64,000 nt of DNA, taken from contig NC_081548.1 of the NCBI RefSeq assembly GCF_901000735.1, positions 4,340,001-4,404,000 on the forward strand. Reading direction: 5' to 3'. The stretch comes from Corylus avellana (taxonomy: Eukaryota > Streptophyta > Magnoliopsida > Fagales > Betulaceae). The position numbers were made by a program, and so were the translations under genes. Positions within the stretch are counted from its first letter, which is position 1; each line of letters starts with the position of its first letter. The notes under the pieces are model-generated. The model worked only from the letters and a program-made list of their open reading frames with translations, did not search any database and was not told where the DNA came from. Of this stretch, positions 47,669 to 60,209 are shown piece by piece.

Positions 47669-48127
47669 TAGGGGTGAAAATCTAGAACCGCTAACCGCTT
47701 TACTAACCACAAACCGCTATATATAAATATATATAGTTTTATTATAATATTTATTTGTATGTTGTGTACAAGACTACAAGTGAAGTGATGATTTACAAGA
47801 ATTGTTGTAATTTTATTTGTATTATATGTTGTGTAGATTCGTAGAAGGTCACCAACAATGATTTTGGCATATAGCAATTTTTAATGCTAAAATGGTCATG
47901 AAAATGAAAAAAAGAAATTGTTTAAAGTGAGCAAAAGTGAGTCAAAAACCGGCCCAAAAAAAGCGGTTAGTAAAAAAGCGATTATCCGGATGCGGTTAAC
48001 CACTAACCGGGCCGTTAACTGCATAGTGGTTAGCGGAGGTGGTTAGTAAAATTTACTAATCGCCTAGGCGGTTGCGGTTAACGGTTTTAGCTATTAACCG
48101 CTAACTGCAACCGCCTTTTCACCTCTA
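47669..48127. mobile_element. hAT MITE, 459 bp
   Basis: Ends TAGGGGTGAAAA and TTTTCACCTCTA, flanked by ACGCCTAC (47661-47668) and ACGCCCAC (48128-48135), an 8 bp duplication with one change. The subterminal words CGCCTAGGCGGTT and CCGCTAACCGC match those of hAT element 1 at 39763-43543. It sits inside the 3.5 kb long-TIR element, so it arrived later. Confidence 0.87.
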
Positions 48128-48199
48128 ACGCCCACCATCCAAGAACTAGTCGGCCGAACACCACCCATGACACCAGCTTAGAGGCTTGTTTTGTCAAGA

Positions 48200-49840
48200 T
48201 CCCTTTTTTGCAACTGATTTTGTAAGTGGAATTTTGAAATGGGATTTTTTCATGGTTTTACTGTTCTCATACCATTTTTTTTGGTTAGTTATTTTTTCTA
48301 CAACATAACAAAAATCTTGGGTTAATTTTTTTGCTGTTGGTTTGCTGAGAAGAGCTTGGTTTTTTATTTGTTATTATTATTTTTTTTTTTCTATTTTCTG
48401 TTCGAGAATTTGTGGAAAACCTTCAGTTTTTGCTTTTGCATTGAATTTTGTTTTTATTTCATGGATATACTCATGAATATTTGTTTTGCCTACATAACCC
48501 TTGTTGATACAAGTTTGGTGTTTGAAATAATGTGGGAGAGATTTTTTTTTTTTTTGGTTGCTTTATTCTGTCTTGGCCAAATGGGGTGAAGGTTTTTCTT
48601 TGATATTTATTGCATGGAATGTTGAAATGCTTCATAGTGTGTGACTGTGTAAGTTCTATTGAAACTGGAACTGCAAAAGGGTCGATGGTAAATTACTATT
48701 TTTGATACTTTCTTGGGTGTGTTTTCCAGGTTGAAGTGGGATCAAATGCAGTTTTTCAGGTTGAAGTGGGATCAAAGTGGCTTGCAAACCATTAGGAGTG
48801 GAAAAACACATGCACAGTGTTTGGTTCTCTTCTTATGGAAGACATGGAAATTGCCGAAAGAATTGTCCTGTAAACACATTATGTAATTTATGGAAATAAT
48901 TTATGTAAACAAATTTATGTAATTTATGTATTTCGGTATTTTATGTAAACAATGTATGTAATTTATACTGTCCAAATTCTCTTTCCTATTTTAGTGTGCT
49001 AAATTTTCAAAATAGCAGGATTATGTTCAACAATGGCAGGACATTATGGCATCCTCCCTTTACAAGGATAAAGAACATATAAAACACATGGCAGGACATT
49101 ATGGCCCCCTCCAATACATTGTAACTGCTAATCTCCATTAAGCATTACTAAAAAATGTCAAATTGTGAGCACCACAAAAAATCTCCATTAAGCTTACAAA
49201 CAAATGTCAAATTGCTTGCACTACAAAAAAATCAAGGTTGAGGAGTCTGTGGCTATGAGGAGCCTATGAGCTGGGTTAGTCTTGCTTGTATCAAAATATT
49301 GATACAAAGCCCCTCTTTTGCTTCTTGATCTTGCTAACATCAAATCTGGGGTATTCATGTGGCTGTGAGGAGTTTATGGGCTAGGATGAAGTTGCATTTG
49401 AAGATCCTCATTACGTTGCTTTGTCACTTGCAAAAGGAGTGCATGGCATTAAAAGCTGTAACAAATTCATACTTTTCCGACACCTAAAACTTTCAAATTC
49501 GTACCTGACAAAAACATGGTGCTAAATGCTTATATTCCACAATAATCACAACCTGTATGAGAACAGAGAATAAAGAGATGAGAGAAAGACAATCCACCTT
49601 CACAATTTGTTTACTAAATTCTCACTAGCATGAGTTTAAAAATGAAAAGCAATTATAAGTTATGTGCTTGTAAAATGTAGATGTTCATATATCTCAAGAA
49701 AAACCCATCCTAAATCCAAAAATTCCATCAATAGAAAACCTCCTCCAATCGGCTAACACAAAATCGACCATCTAATAACAGTGAAACATCATTCGGTCAT
49801 CACAAAGTAGCCCAACTAACCACAAACTATAGCCAAAATC
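48200..49840. other. Interior of the long-TIR element, no gene recognised
   Basis: T-rich sequence with a short local duplication (CAGGTTGAAGTGGGATCAAA twice, about 48728-48777) and repeated words such as GGCAGGACATTATGGC (49036, 49090). No transposase or captured gene could be named. Confidence 0.45.
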
Positions 49841-50700
49841 AAAACTCAGTACCAAAACAAATCTGTTTTTTCGTTCTCAACCCAGCAACAACATACCCAT
49901 AAAATAGTCTTCCCCTCTTCGGCGATTAATCCAAACAATAGCCATTCAACACAACAAACAAAAAATTATAGAAAATTACCTGCGAATTAGCTGGAACCCT
50001 AGTTCGTCTACGTCGGTGAACTGCAAATACACGCCGGTTATGGCCGTCTTTGGACACCATTCTGATTGGTGGCCAGTGGGTTTTGTCGCGCCGGTGGGTG
50101 CGTCGATGTGTTTCTGTGGGTGTGTCGAGGAATGTTTGAATTGAGGAAGACTTCACAATTTTCGGGTTTAAACAATAAAACCCCCAAGTCAGCCAAAACT
50201 CAGGTTAGTTTTGATCTTACGTGTCAACAATGGACACGTTGGATCAAAAAATTAGATTGATATGGCCTTCATTAAAACGATATGTTTCAACCAATCTAAC
50301 GGCAGTTAAAAAATTTTGACGGTAGGAATTTTCTTGGTATATTGATAGACCTAGTGAGTAAATTTTCGAAAAAAAAAAAAAAAAACTTGGGGAGAATTTA
50401 ATTTTGGTGCGTTGACTCGGGGACTTATAATATATTTTCCCAAAATAAAAATCTAATTTTTTTAAATGCCCTAAAAATCATTTTAAAAGCTTACCTAATA
50501 CATCATATATATAAACAAACCAACAACAAAAAGAGATATCTCCTCACAACTACAAACCTAAAGAAAAAAAATAAAAACAATTATTTAAACAAACCAACAA
50601 CTACAAGAAATACCCCCTTACTACAACAATTCAACCCCCACCAAAAAAAAAAGAAGAAGAAAAAACAAGTATTTAAATTAACTACCAACAAAAAGAAATA

Positions 50701-51077
50701 GGAAAAACTTCACTAAGGACCCCAAAACTTTCACCTGTTTTGAAATACCCCCTTTGAACTTCAAAATCTCTCAATTTAGTCCTCTGAACTTTCAATTGCT
50801 TTCAATTTGGACCCCTCCGTCAGATTTTAAACATCACATGATGTTTATACCCTTGACTTTTATATAAAATTTCAACTTCTAAAACGTTTTTTTATGTTTA
50901 AAAAAACAAAAATCAAGGATATTTTGGTATTTTTTTAATTTTTAACGGCTAAAATTAACGGAATGATACAAATTAAGAGCAATTGAAAGTTCATGGGACT
51001 AAATTGAGAGATTTTGAAGTTCAGGGAGGGTATTTCAAAACGGATGGAAGTTTGGGGGTCCTTAGTGAAGTTTTCCC
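50701..51077. mobile_element. Mutator-like MITE, 377 bp
   Basis: Inverted ends AACTTCACTAAGGACCCC and its near-complement, with a perfect 9 bp target duplication AAAGAAATA (50692-50700 and 51078-51086). Non-coding. Confidence 0.92.
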
Positions 51078-51314
51078 AAAGAAATACCCCTTACAATAAA
51101 AATAGTTCATAAACATATTACAACAACAATATTACACGAGCTTCAGAAATCATCCAGCATGTCACACGAGCTTTAGAAATCTTCTAGCTAACTCCTGTGG
51201 ATAAAACAACAAATAGAGTTAAGAATGGTTAATATTAAAATCATGATATTTTAATATTATAGTACATAAAATGCCAAACTATGAAAACATAGTAAATAAT
51301 AAAAAGTATTGAAT

Positions 51315-51788
51315 TTATAACCATTTAACATGTTCATCATAGCTTTTCATTTCCATAAACTTCCACAACTCCTCATTGTTATTTGGGCAGTTCTTTAACC
51401 AGTCTTGTATGCAAATCAAGGCCTCAACTATGAATGGAGATAATAAACTCCTAAAGGGATCTAATATACGTCTTCCATTGCTGAAGGCAGACTCAAACGC
51501 AACAGTGGAAATAGGAATGAACAATTCATCACGGGCTATTTCTTACTTTGGGTGCATTAACCTTCCACCAAAGTAAGATATTAAAATATTGGGTTATTGC
51601 TCCACACCGATCCATCAAATATCAATCCACCTCCAACCTATACTTCAAGTCGTTCTCTTCCACATGGTGTCGGGAGAACATCCTCATATAATGCAACTTT
51701 TGATCCTTCGAGTCTTCACCATCAACATTTAAAGAAGTAACCGTTGAACTTCTTATACCTACATCAAAGTTAGATAACCCATCCCCCC
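51315..51788 (-). pseudogene. hAT transposase 2, C-terminal half (split by hAT element 3)
   Basis: On the minus strand this encodes the end of a hAT transposase, including TVAFESAFSNGRRILDPFRS and VEALICIQDWLKN. Between 51788 and about 51560 is a linker (VTSLNVDGEDSKDQ, MFSRHHVEENDLKYRL) with an early TAA. It is the direct continuation of the frame that breaks off at 60210, where the text reads LHRLWEQYHLFHGG. The equivalent joint in hAT 1 (EQYRKFSG followed by a similar linker and core) supports this. Confidence 0.82.
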
Positions 51789-52663
51789 TAGGCCTTGGCA
51801 GATCAAACGCGTGCCGCGTACCGGCCGTGTGCTGACCGTAACCGAGAATACGATGGACGGTAGGCGAAACAGATGTTGTTATTCTGACTTTGTCGGTTCG
51901 GTAGGCGGTATAGGTTTTGAGGAAGTCAGTTTTCGACCGACACCAAACCGATATTACCGACTTCTACCGACTTTCAAAACGACATCGTTTTGATATGGCA
52001 AAACAACGTCAAAGGTCGTACTCGTGGACCCGTGGCACTCGGATTCTCAGAGACGTCGGATATTACATCCTACGGTGACGATCGTCTGCTACCAACCGAA
52101 ACGAGGTATTACATACTTGCGAGTTGCGATTACATACTTGTTTGTTGAATAATAAATATAACCATATTGTTTAGTTGTTGAATCTGTGATCTGAGTTGCT
52201 TTTGGTTTTTTGATTTGAGGAATGATGTCAAAAAATTGGATTTTCTTATACAGCCACAGAGCTCTACTTTCTGATTGATATAAAAGCAGGATTTGAAACT
52301 GTTTATTCTAGGCCCTAGATTTATAATTGTTTCATATGGTTGGAGTCTTGGAGATGAAACTGTTAGGGTTTAATTGTTGTAGACTGGCCTATATTTGTTA
52401 TCAATTTTGGACTACCGTGAAAAACTAGCAATTAAATATGTTGAATTCTTGAACTTTGTTTGTTATTGTGTTTGGGAGATGCTTTTGCTTTTAGTTTGAA
52501 CAAATATTTTGATGTTACATATTGGCAGAAATTGTTACATAATGATTAAAAAATGCTTTTGGAGATGCTTTGATGTTACAAATATTTTGATGTTACATAT
52601 TGGAGATGCTTTTGCTTTTAGTTTATTAATGTATTTATTTTGATTAAAAAAAACAAATGACAG

Positions 52664-54865
52664 ATGGATTCAACTGCTGCTAAGAATTCATCACTTGCTG
52701 CTGCTGCTCCTTCTACTGCTATGAAGTCATCACCTGCTATTGTTGCTCCTTCTACTACTGCGAAGTCTTCACCTGCTCTTGCTCCTGCTACAAAGGCTTT
52801 ACCTGTTATTGTTGTTGATGATGTTATAGTACCTTCACCGACTACATTAGGTGGTGCTTCTCATACTTAACTCAATGGAAGTTGATGTAGAACATAGGAC
52901 TGGGGATGTTCATAGAAGTAGTGTAAAGGATGCTGGTTTTATAGGATGTGCTAGTGGGGGTCGTCCACCAAAATCTAAGAAACCCAAAACTGTTTCCAAA
53001 CCATCTGTAGCATGGGATCATTTCACGAGGGATGAAACTTCTTCCTAAGATGAGCCTATGACCCATTGTTATTATTATGGGACTAGTTACAAGTGTCACC
53101 CTAAAGTTAATGGGACCTCCTCCATGCCTTACCATGTCGGTAATTGCCCAAAGTATAAGAGCCTTAAGGTTAGACAAGATAAGAGCCATACCAAATTTAC
53201 CTTTGACGCTAAGAATGGAGAGGGTAATACATTGATGATTGCAAAGTATGATGAGAAAAAAAATAAGGCATGCGCTTACTGAAATGGTTATTAAGGATGA
53301 GTTGCCTTTTATGTTTGTGGATGGAAACAGGCTTAAGAAGTTTATGAGGGTTGTTGAGCCTCGCTTCAACCCTCCTTCTTGCTATACAATGATGAAGGAT
53401 TGTGTCAAGATGCATTTAAAGACTCAGAGTGATTTGAAGCATATGTTTTTGACAACTAATCAAAGGGTTTGCATGACCACTAACACATGGACTTCTATTC
53501 AAAATATGAATTATATGTGTGTCATTGCACATTTTATTGACCAGAAATGGAAATTGCATAAAAGATTATTGCCATTCTGTCAAGTGTCATATCATAAGGG
53601 AGTCACAATTGGGAGGGTATTAAAGGAGTGTTTAGTGGAATGGGGCATTAGTAAGATTTTGACAATTACAGTTGACAATGCCACTGCTAATGATAAGGCA
53701 TTGGATTGGTTGAAACAACGAATAATGTTAGATGAATAAATTATTTCTTTTAATGAGTTTTTGCACGTGAGATGTAGTGCCCATGTTCTTAATCTAATTG
53801 TGCAAAGGGGTTTAAAGAATGCTCATGACTTAATTAGGAGGATCCGATATTTGGTTAGGCATGTGAAGTCCTCCCCCCAAAGACTATAAAAGTTTAAGTC
53901 TTGTGCAGATAGACAAAAGATTACTTCTCAATCCTTCTTGGTTCTTGATGTTTCAACTAGATGGAACTCAACCTATTCCATGTTGGGGGTAGCAGGGAAG
54001 TACAAAAGGGCGTTTGGGATAATGTTCATCACTTTGTCAAATTTTTGAAAGTATTTTATGATGTCACCATTAAAATTTCTGATACATTGTATTCAACTTC
54101 AAACTTATTTTTTCAACAACTTTGTACTATTCGTAAGAATGTGCTAGAATCTGCTCAAAGTCCCGATCCTTTGATGAGTGGTATGGCTAGTAAGATGAAA
54201 GTAAAATATGACAAATATTGGGGGAACTTTGAGAAAATAAACCGGTTGTTATTTGTGGCGGTTGTTCTTGATCCTCGGTACAAGATGGTTGCTTTTGATT
54301 ATTGGTGTCGGAAGAACCTTTCGCATGAGGTGAGGAATAATCTTGTAGAAACATTGAAGGATGACATAAATCATTTATTTGACCAATATGTTCGTACGGT
54401 AAATGTTGATGAGGTACAAGGTCGTCAGTGTCGTTGTTCAACATCAGTCGTGTGCCTAGATGACGATCCTTTTTTGAGTGAGTTTCATTCATTCCGGGCA
54501 TCAAGAAATTTGATGGATTGTAAATCCGAGATAAAACAATATTGTTTGGAGGATGTAGAATCACCAAGTGCAAACTTTGATATTTTGAATTGGTGGAAAG
54601 TTAATTCGACAAAGTTTTCAATTCTCACCAAGATAGCGCAGAATGTGTTGGCCATTCCAATTACCACAGTTGCCTCGGAATCGACATTTAGCATCGAAGG
54701 TCATGTGCTTGATCCATTTAGAGTTCTTTGGCTCCAAAAATAGTAGAGGCACTTGCATGCACTCAAAATTGGTTGAGATCTTCTTCCATTAGTTTGCGTG
54801 AGTCATACTTGTCAAAGGTTGATGATGGCGATAGCTACAAGTTGGATTTAGGTATTAAACTACTT
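52664..54865 (+). pseudogene. hAT transposase 3 (BED/RNase-H-like), broken
   Basis: It starts MDSTAAKNSSLAAAAP with Ala/Ser/Pro-rich repeats (SSPA, APST). It then has a BED finger (VAWDHFTRDE, CYYYGTSYKCH), the core (RVCMTTNTWTSIQNMNYMCV; ILTITVDNATANDKA; LHVRCSAHVLNLIVQRGLKN; STRWNSTYSML) and the dimerisation region (ITTVASESTFSIEGHVLDPF). Damage seen: frameshift near 52865; TAA near 53046; frameshift near 53280; TAA at 53737-53739 and near 53887; frameshift near 53970; frameshift near 54725. It is an old copy with no coding potential. Confidence 0.88.
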
Positions 54866-56559
54866 ACTACAATATGATTTCAAATTTACTTAATTGGTTC
54901 TTTGATTGAATAATTTAATTGTTTCCATTTTTCTAATTATTTGAAAATTTTCTTGTGGTAGAAATTATGTTGAACACAATTAACGTTGAGGAGGCCCAAT
55001 GGGCTTTAGACTTATGGGGTGTACTTTCTCTAGTGATGTTTTTTGGTTGGTTTTATTGACTTCTTTAGTTGGATTACCTAACTGGTTATTTACTTTTTTA
55101 CTTGGTTATTAACTCTAATACTCTATATTGCTTCATTTTTTTTTTTTTTGTTATTGAAGGTGACATAGCTGCTGTCTTACTGTATTGCAGTTGCTGACTT
55201 GCTAGATTGGGAGTCTTGGGATTACTAGTGTTTGAGAAGAGTCAAAAGACTAGTGTTTTGAGTTTATTTTGTGTCACTAGTTTATGTGTTGTTTAACTTT
55301 AGAGTTTAGACTACTTTGTTGTTTATGAATTTATGTTTTGAACTCTTCATATTGATGTTTGTATGTACGTTTGTTTATGTAACTAAGTATGTATGTATGT
55401 TTGTTTGATTGGTTGATGTTTTCCTATTGGTAGTTTTTTCTACTATACTTGTTTGTTTTATAATGTTAGATTGATGGTTTCGTTTTGAATGGGTTATGTT
55501 GTTAATTTATTTCATAGTTGTTAATTTATTTCTTTTTGTTAATTTATTTCATAGTTGTTAATTTACTATGTTTGCTTATTATGTAACATAATTTATATCT
55601 ATGTTTACTTGTGTGACGACTCGCTTGATTAAAACGTGACTAATTTTTTTTTTCTTTTTTAAAAAAACCATTACCCACAACAAAGCGGATTGTCACAGTG
55701 GCATGGCAATACCGCAGTATGCCATGAACCCATGCATTAACCTGATTAACAATATCATATGTAACACAAAGCTACATGCATCATCAATGATTCATCAGAG
55801 TTCATATCTTTGCAGCGAAATATAAATAACATAACACATTAGAGCTGATTAATACATCTAAGTGATTAAAGCTTACATACAAAAGAATGGCTATACAAAA
55901 GTGTCACATGCGACATGAGCCATATACAAAATAACAAAGTCTAAGCATATATATGAATGCTCTACAAAAGAGGGCTATCAACTAGTCCAACAAAATAAAC
56001 ACCCAATGTGTCCAAGCCTCAGGCACCGTGGTAACCCAGATGCATAGCCACTGGATCATCATCTATGGTCCATGTACCTGCATCAACAACATCATCTACA
56101 CTATGGGAATCACCACCACCCATGATGCAGGTAGATTTCATGAGCCCGACGTCTCCATAAAATAGAGACGCTCAGCAGTATAAAACTCACTAGGCTTTCA
56201 AAAAGAATCATCATTTGAAAACATACTAAATCAGTTGTGAAAGTATACGTAAGCCTGATCTTCCGCTCTCGGAACATGCGCATACTAACCCATCTAACTT
56301 TATGCATACTTACAAATTATATAGCTTAGCAATAATACATATGGAAAGTCACCATGCATCGTCTATCCATAACGATATACATACGCACGGTTATATCTCC
56401 CGTCTCGTACGCATACCGATACGTCTAGCATAAAAATCATCATATGCAACAATGCAAGCATTATATATCATCATCATTATCATAACATTCATATGCCATG
56501 CAAACTCATGTTCATCATTGTCATTCTTGTTTCTCTATGTACCATTTGTTCATGTCCTT

Positions 56560-57010
56560 ACTCTGTTTGCCTCTACTTATGCCATCTACAGAGTAAGGTT
56601 AATCCTTGTTTTGCTTGCCCCTACTTGTGTCATCTATAAAATAAGGACCGTTCTTACTTTGCTTGTCGCTACTTGTGTCATCTACAAAGTAAGACCAGTT
56701 ACCTTTCCTTTAACATCGTTTGTCCCTGTCCTTACTCTACTTGCCCCTACTTGTGCCATTTACAGAGTAAGGCCAATCCTTGTTTTGCTTGCCCCTACTT
56801 GTGCCATCTACAAAACAAGAACCGTTCTTACTTTGCTTGCCGCTACTTGTGCCATCTACAAAGTAAGACCAGTTACTTTTCCTTTAACATCATTTGTCCC
56901 TAACTTTACTTTGCTTGCCGCTACTTGTGCCATCTACAAAGTAAAGCCAGTTACCTTTTCTTAAACATCATTTGTCCCTAACCTTACTTTGCTTGCCGCT
57001 ACTTGGGCCA
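56560..57010. repeat. Tandem array, unit about 60-65 bp, inside the solo LTR
   Basis: About seven units built on CTTGCCGCTACTTGTGCCAT followed by CTACAAAGTAAG, alternating with a spacer that contains CCTTTAACATCATTTGTCCC. The array gives a 170-codon open frame (56452-56964) that is a repeat artefact. Confidence 0.88.
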
Positions 57011-57111
57011 TCTACAAAGTAAGGTCGAGTTACTGTGCCTTTATCATCATTTTCATACAATCATATGTTATGCATGCTTATGCTTATGTTCATCATCTTG
57101 TGTCTTTTTCC

Positions 57112-57445
57112 ATTATGAGGCCAGCCATGCGGTAGGAGACTTGTCATCACTACCGGGAGCCGTCACCCTATTTCTCTTATACATATGAGGCAAACCCTGC
57201 GGTAGGAGACTTTTCATCACTACCGGGAGCCGTCACCCCGTTTCTCTTTTACATATGAGGCTAGCCCTGCGGTAGGAGACTTGTCATCACTACAGGTAGC
57301 CGTCACCCTGTTTCTCGTTATGCATGGGCCATCTCAACAGTAGGAGACTTTTCATCACTACTGGAGTTGAACCCGGTTTCCGTTATGCATGGGCTAGCTC
57401 TATGGGTAGGAGACTTGTCATTACTACCGGAGTTGAACCCCGTTT
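57112..57445. repeat. Tandem array, unit about 69 bp, inside the solo LTR
   Basis: About five units with GCGGTAGGAGACTTGTCATC, ACTACCGGGAGCCGTCACCC and TTTCTCTTATACATATGAGG. The last two units have diverged (GGAGTTGAACCC in place of GGAGCCGTCACC). Confidence 0.88.
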
Positions 57446-60209
57446 CCGTTTAATTGCTCATGCCATGTTCATGCTTATGTCAATAAATCCTTGAACTCAT
57501 ACGCTATCATTACTCATATCATAAAATCATAGAATTATGACATAAACTATATGAACCATCAAAATGCTCATAACATAATCATCACATTATCTTGTAAATC
57601 CATAAAAAGCTCATAGAAACATTACATAACATTCATCCAACACATCTCATAGAACATCATCAATAGTCATATAATCATAAAACACCTTATATCAATCATT
57701 CATCCAAAACATCTTTTATACTTTAAAACATACTATCTTTTTGCCCAGTAAGTAAAATACTTACCTTGTTCGCTTAAGTACCATTCGGTGGATTCTTGAC
57801 TCAACCGCAATGCACCTAAGCATTTACAACATAAACACATAATTAAGCTCTATTCTTAGCTTAACAACTCATACTCTATAAAGATACTTGAGCACTACAA
57901 GTATCACGCTCCATAGATCATCCCAAATCTATTCAAGTAAAGCCCTTAAAATCCTTTACTTACATTTAATACATATATATAAGCTAATGCATTAATTATC
58001 TAATAACTTAATAACTTTGTTGAATTAAACTATTCTATATATATATAATCACTAACTCTAGAGGCATACACATAGACTCTAAGTTAGGCATTACACTTAA
58101 CCCTATAATTATTATTCTCTAATGCTCATTTATTCATTTTAATCTATAACATTATCATACTCTATGCTTATCAACATGTTTACTATTGGAATTCATTATC
58201 TTTGTTAGACCATTAAACACATTTACTTATCTACTTACTACTTATCACATTAAATACTTATTTACTACCTTATCTACGTAACATTTATATATCCATTCCC
58301 ATTGTCGTTTACTCTAATTTATAATACTCATAAACACTTACAATGTCATATTAGAGCCTAAACCCCATAGGTATCAATTTCCATGGAATCCCATAAAAAC
58401 CTAGGATTAATTAACACTTTAAATGTAATTAATCCATTCAAACAACATTCTTAGTGTTCACATATCAAAAGCCCCAAATTAATTCAAACTATATAAAATT
58501 AGGGTTTATGCCCATATTTTACCAAAAAGTAAAATTGGAGTTTCAACCCATTAATTTAACAACCCGGAGCTTAAATCATGCATAGCAATCTACTACACAT
58601 AAAAGCCCTACATTAATTTTTAGGAATTAGGTTTCTTATCAAATTTTCCCAATTTTCGGACCTAATTAAAAATCCTCCAAATCATTATGATTTCAAGCTT
58701 GATATCCAATAGGTAGAACAAAACTTTAAAGAGAAACTAAAGATTTTAACAATATAACAAAATTTCATTTAAGAACCCTAATTTTTGGACCCAAATCAAA
58801 GCCCCACAAATCCACACAATTTCTAGCTTATAATCTCACAAGCATAATGAAAATTACAAGAAAAGACTAAAGCTTTTACCTCACAAGCACCCATGGCCAA
58901 AACCCCCTAAAAATTCGTTACTTTCATTTTTTTTTTCTTCTTCTTCTCCTTCTTCTTTCTTTCTCACGGGCAGCATCACCTCTCTCTCTCTCTCTCTCTC
59001 TAGGCCGTATGTGAGTGTGTGTGGAAGGATAAAGAGTGAGACAAACGGAGAATGAGAGAAAGGGGGGGGGGTGCGTGAGATGGGGTGAGGGAGAAAAGAA
59101 AGAAAGGAGAAAGAGAGGATTTGGGGGGGGTGCACGTGGGACCCACCAAAAAGGCTTGCCTTTTTGCATTTTTCTTTTAAAAAAAACTAAGGAGATAAGG
59201 TATCTCCAATGGCCAATGACAGCCTGACATGTGGCATGAGATAAGATTCTCTTTTTATTTTAAAGCCCAAACGATTTAGAATTGCAAGATTTACTTCCAC
59301 TACCTTTAATTCATCTTTCTTAATTTTATATTTCACCCCTACCATTTATTTCAACTACAATTTACCCATACATATCATTATTTACCACACTAGGAATTAT
59401 TATCCTAATACTGTTAACCCATTTTATTTATTGATCAATTGTCACACTAACATTATTATTAGTTAATCTCTTTATCACTTAAAACTTATATTACATAAAT
59501 ATATCATCGTTAAATAATATTGTTATTATATTATTATCTCACAAATATTATTATTATTATATTTATTATTCTAAATTATCTCATGTGCAATTTATCACAT
59601 TAATTAATTTAGATTAGTATGGGGTTATTAATAATAAACTTAATAATTATCTTGGGCGTTACAACTTGTTACTTTAAAAAAAAATTATGTCTATGTTTGC
59701 TTGTTATACTAATTGAGTATTGACTCATTGACAATTTTTTTACTTATTATGTTCATGTCTGTTTACTTATGATTTATGAGATCATTGAGATTTATGATAT
59801 TTGAGATTTAGACTCTTTTGAAATATTAACAAATCCTTGATAAATGGGAAAAATCGTTTTTATTTAGGGGTCATTGATTTGAATCGTTGATTAATAAACT
59901 TTATAATTGAAACTTGAAAGTTGAAAGAATTGTTTTTACTTATCACAAAAAAAATTGAAAGTTTTGTTTTCTTATCTAAAACTTGCCAGAGGCCTAATTT
60001 TTATTCAGAAATTTAACAAAATTTGAAGCCCATCAGTTAAAGTTTAAACTGTGCCTAAACCCTGATAAAATTAACAAAATTAGTCCCAATTAGGCTCAAA
60101 ATGGATAGGTCAATAGCCCCAATACAAAATCTCGGCCTACCCCAAATTGACTTATCCCGACTGACACTAAACCGACTTGTCGGTGTCGGAAATACCATTC
60201 GGTCCCCCC

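Larger units (their letters stand above)
46925..50442. mobile_element. 3.5 kb element with about 0.6 kb terminal inverted repeats
   Basis: The left arm, about 46925-47575, is the reverse complement of the right arm, about 49845-50442, at moderate identity. Shared words include TATATTATAAGTCCC, GATTGGTTGAAACG/ATGTTTCAACCAATC and ATTGTTTAAACCC. Long TIRs suggest a Mutator-like or fold-back element. No transposase was recognised in the interior (47576-49844), and I could not resolve a target duplication. A hAT MITE is nested at 47669-48127. Confidence 0.7.
55612..59663 (+). mobile_element. Solo LTR of a Gypsy element, 4.05 kb
   Basis: It starts TGTGACGACTCGC and ends TTGGGCGTTACA, with a perfect 5 bp target duplication ACTTG (55607-55611 and 59664-59668). 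No internal gag-pol and no second LTR are present, so it is a solo LTR left by recombination between two LTRs. LTRs of about 4 kb with these ends recall the large Tekay/Del-like chromoviruses. It contains two tandem arrays (about 56560-57010 and 57112-57445), a (CT)n run at about 58981-59001 and G runs near 59064. The AT-rich stretch 59270-59640 precedes its end. Confidence 0.87.
51789..60201 (+). mobile_element. hAT element 3, nested in hAT 2 and itself interrupted by a solo LTR
   Basis: The borders are set by the break in the hAT 2 coding frame and by ATCCCCCC (51781-51788) against GTCCCCCC (60202-60209), an 8 bp duplication with one change. The left end is TAGGCCTTGGCAGATC. The right end no longer matches it well, but both subterminal zones carry CCGAC/GTCGG words (ACCGACTTCTACCGAC; CCGACTTGTCGGTGTCGG). 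Without the 4.05 kb LTR insertion the element would be about 4.36 kb. It carries a plus-strand transposase with several breaks. Confidence 0.78.

Noticed and set aside
56452..56964. 170-codon plus-strand frame with repeated LLAPTCAIY-like words
   Set aside because: It is a translation of the 60-65 bp tandem array in the solo LTR. Periodicity follows the DNA repeat, not a protein domain.
56560..57445. Regularly spaced repeats considered as a CRISPR-like array
   Set aside because: Units are contiguous and imperfect, without unique spacers, and lie inside a plant LTR. There are no cas genes and the DNA is eukaryotic.
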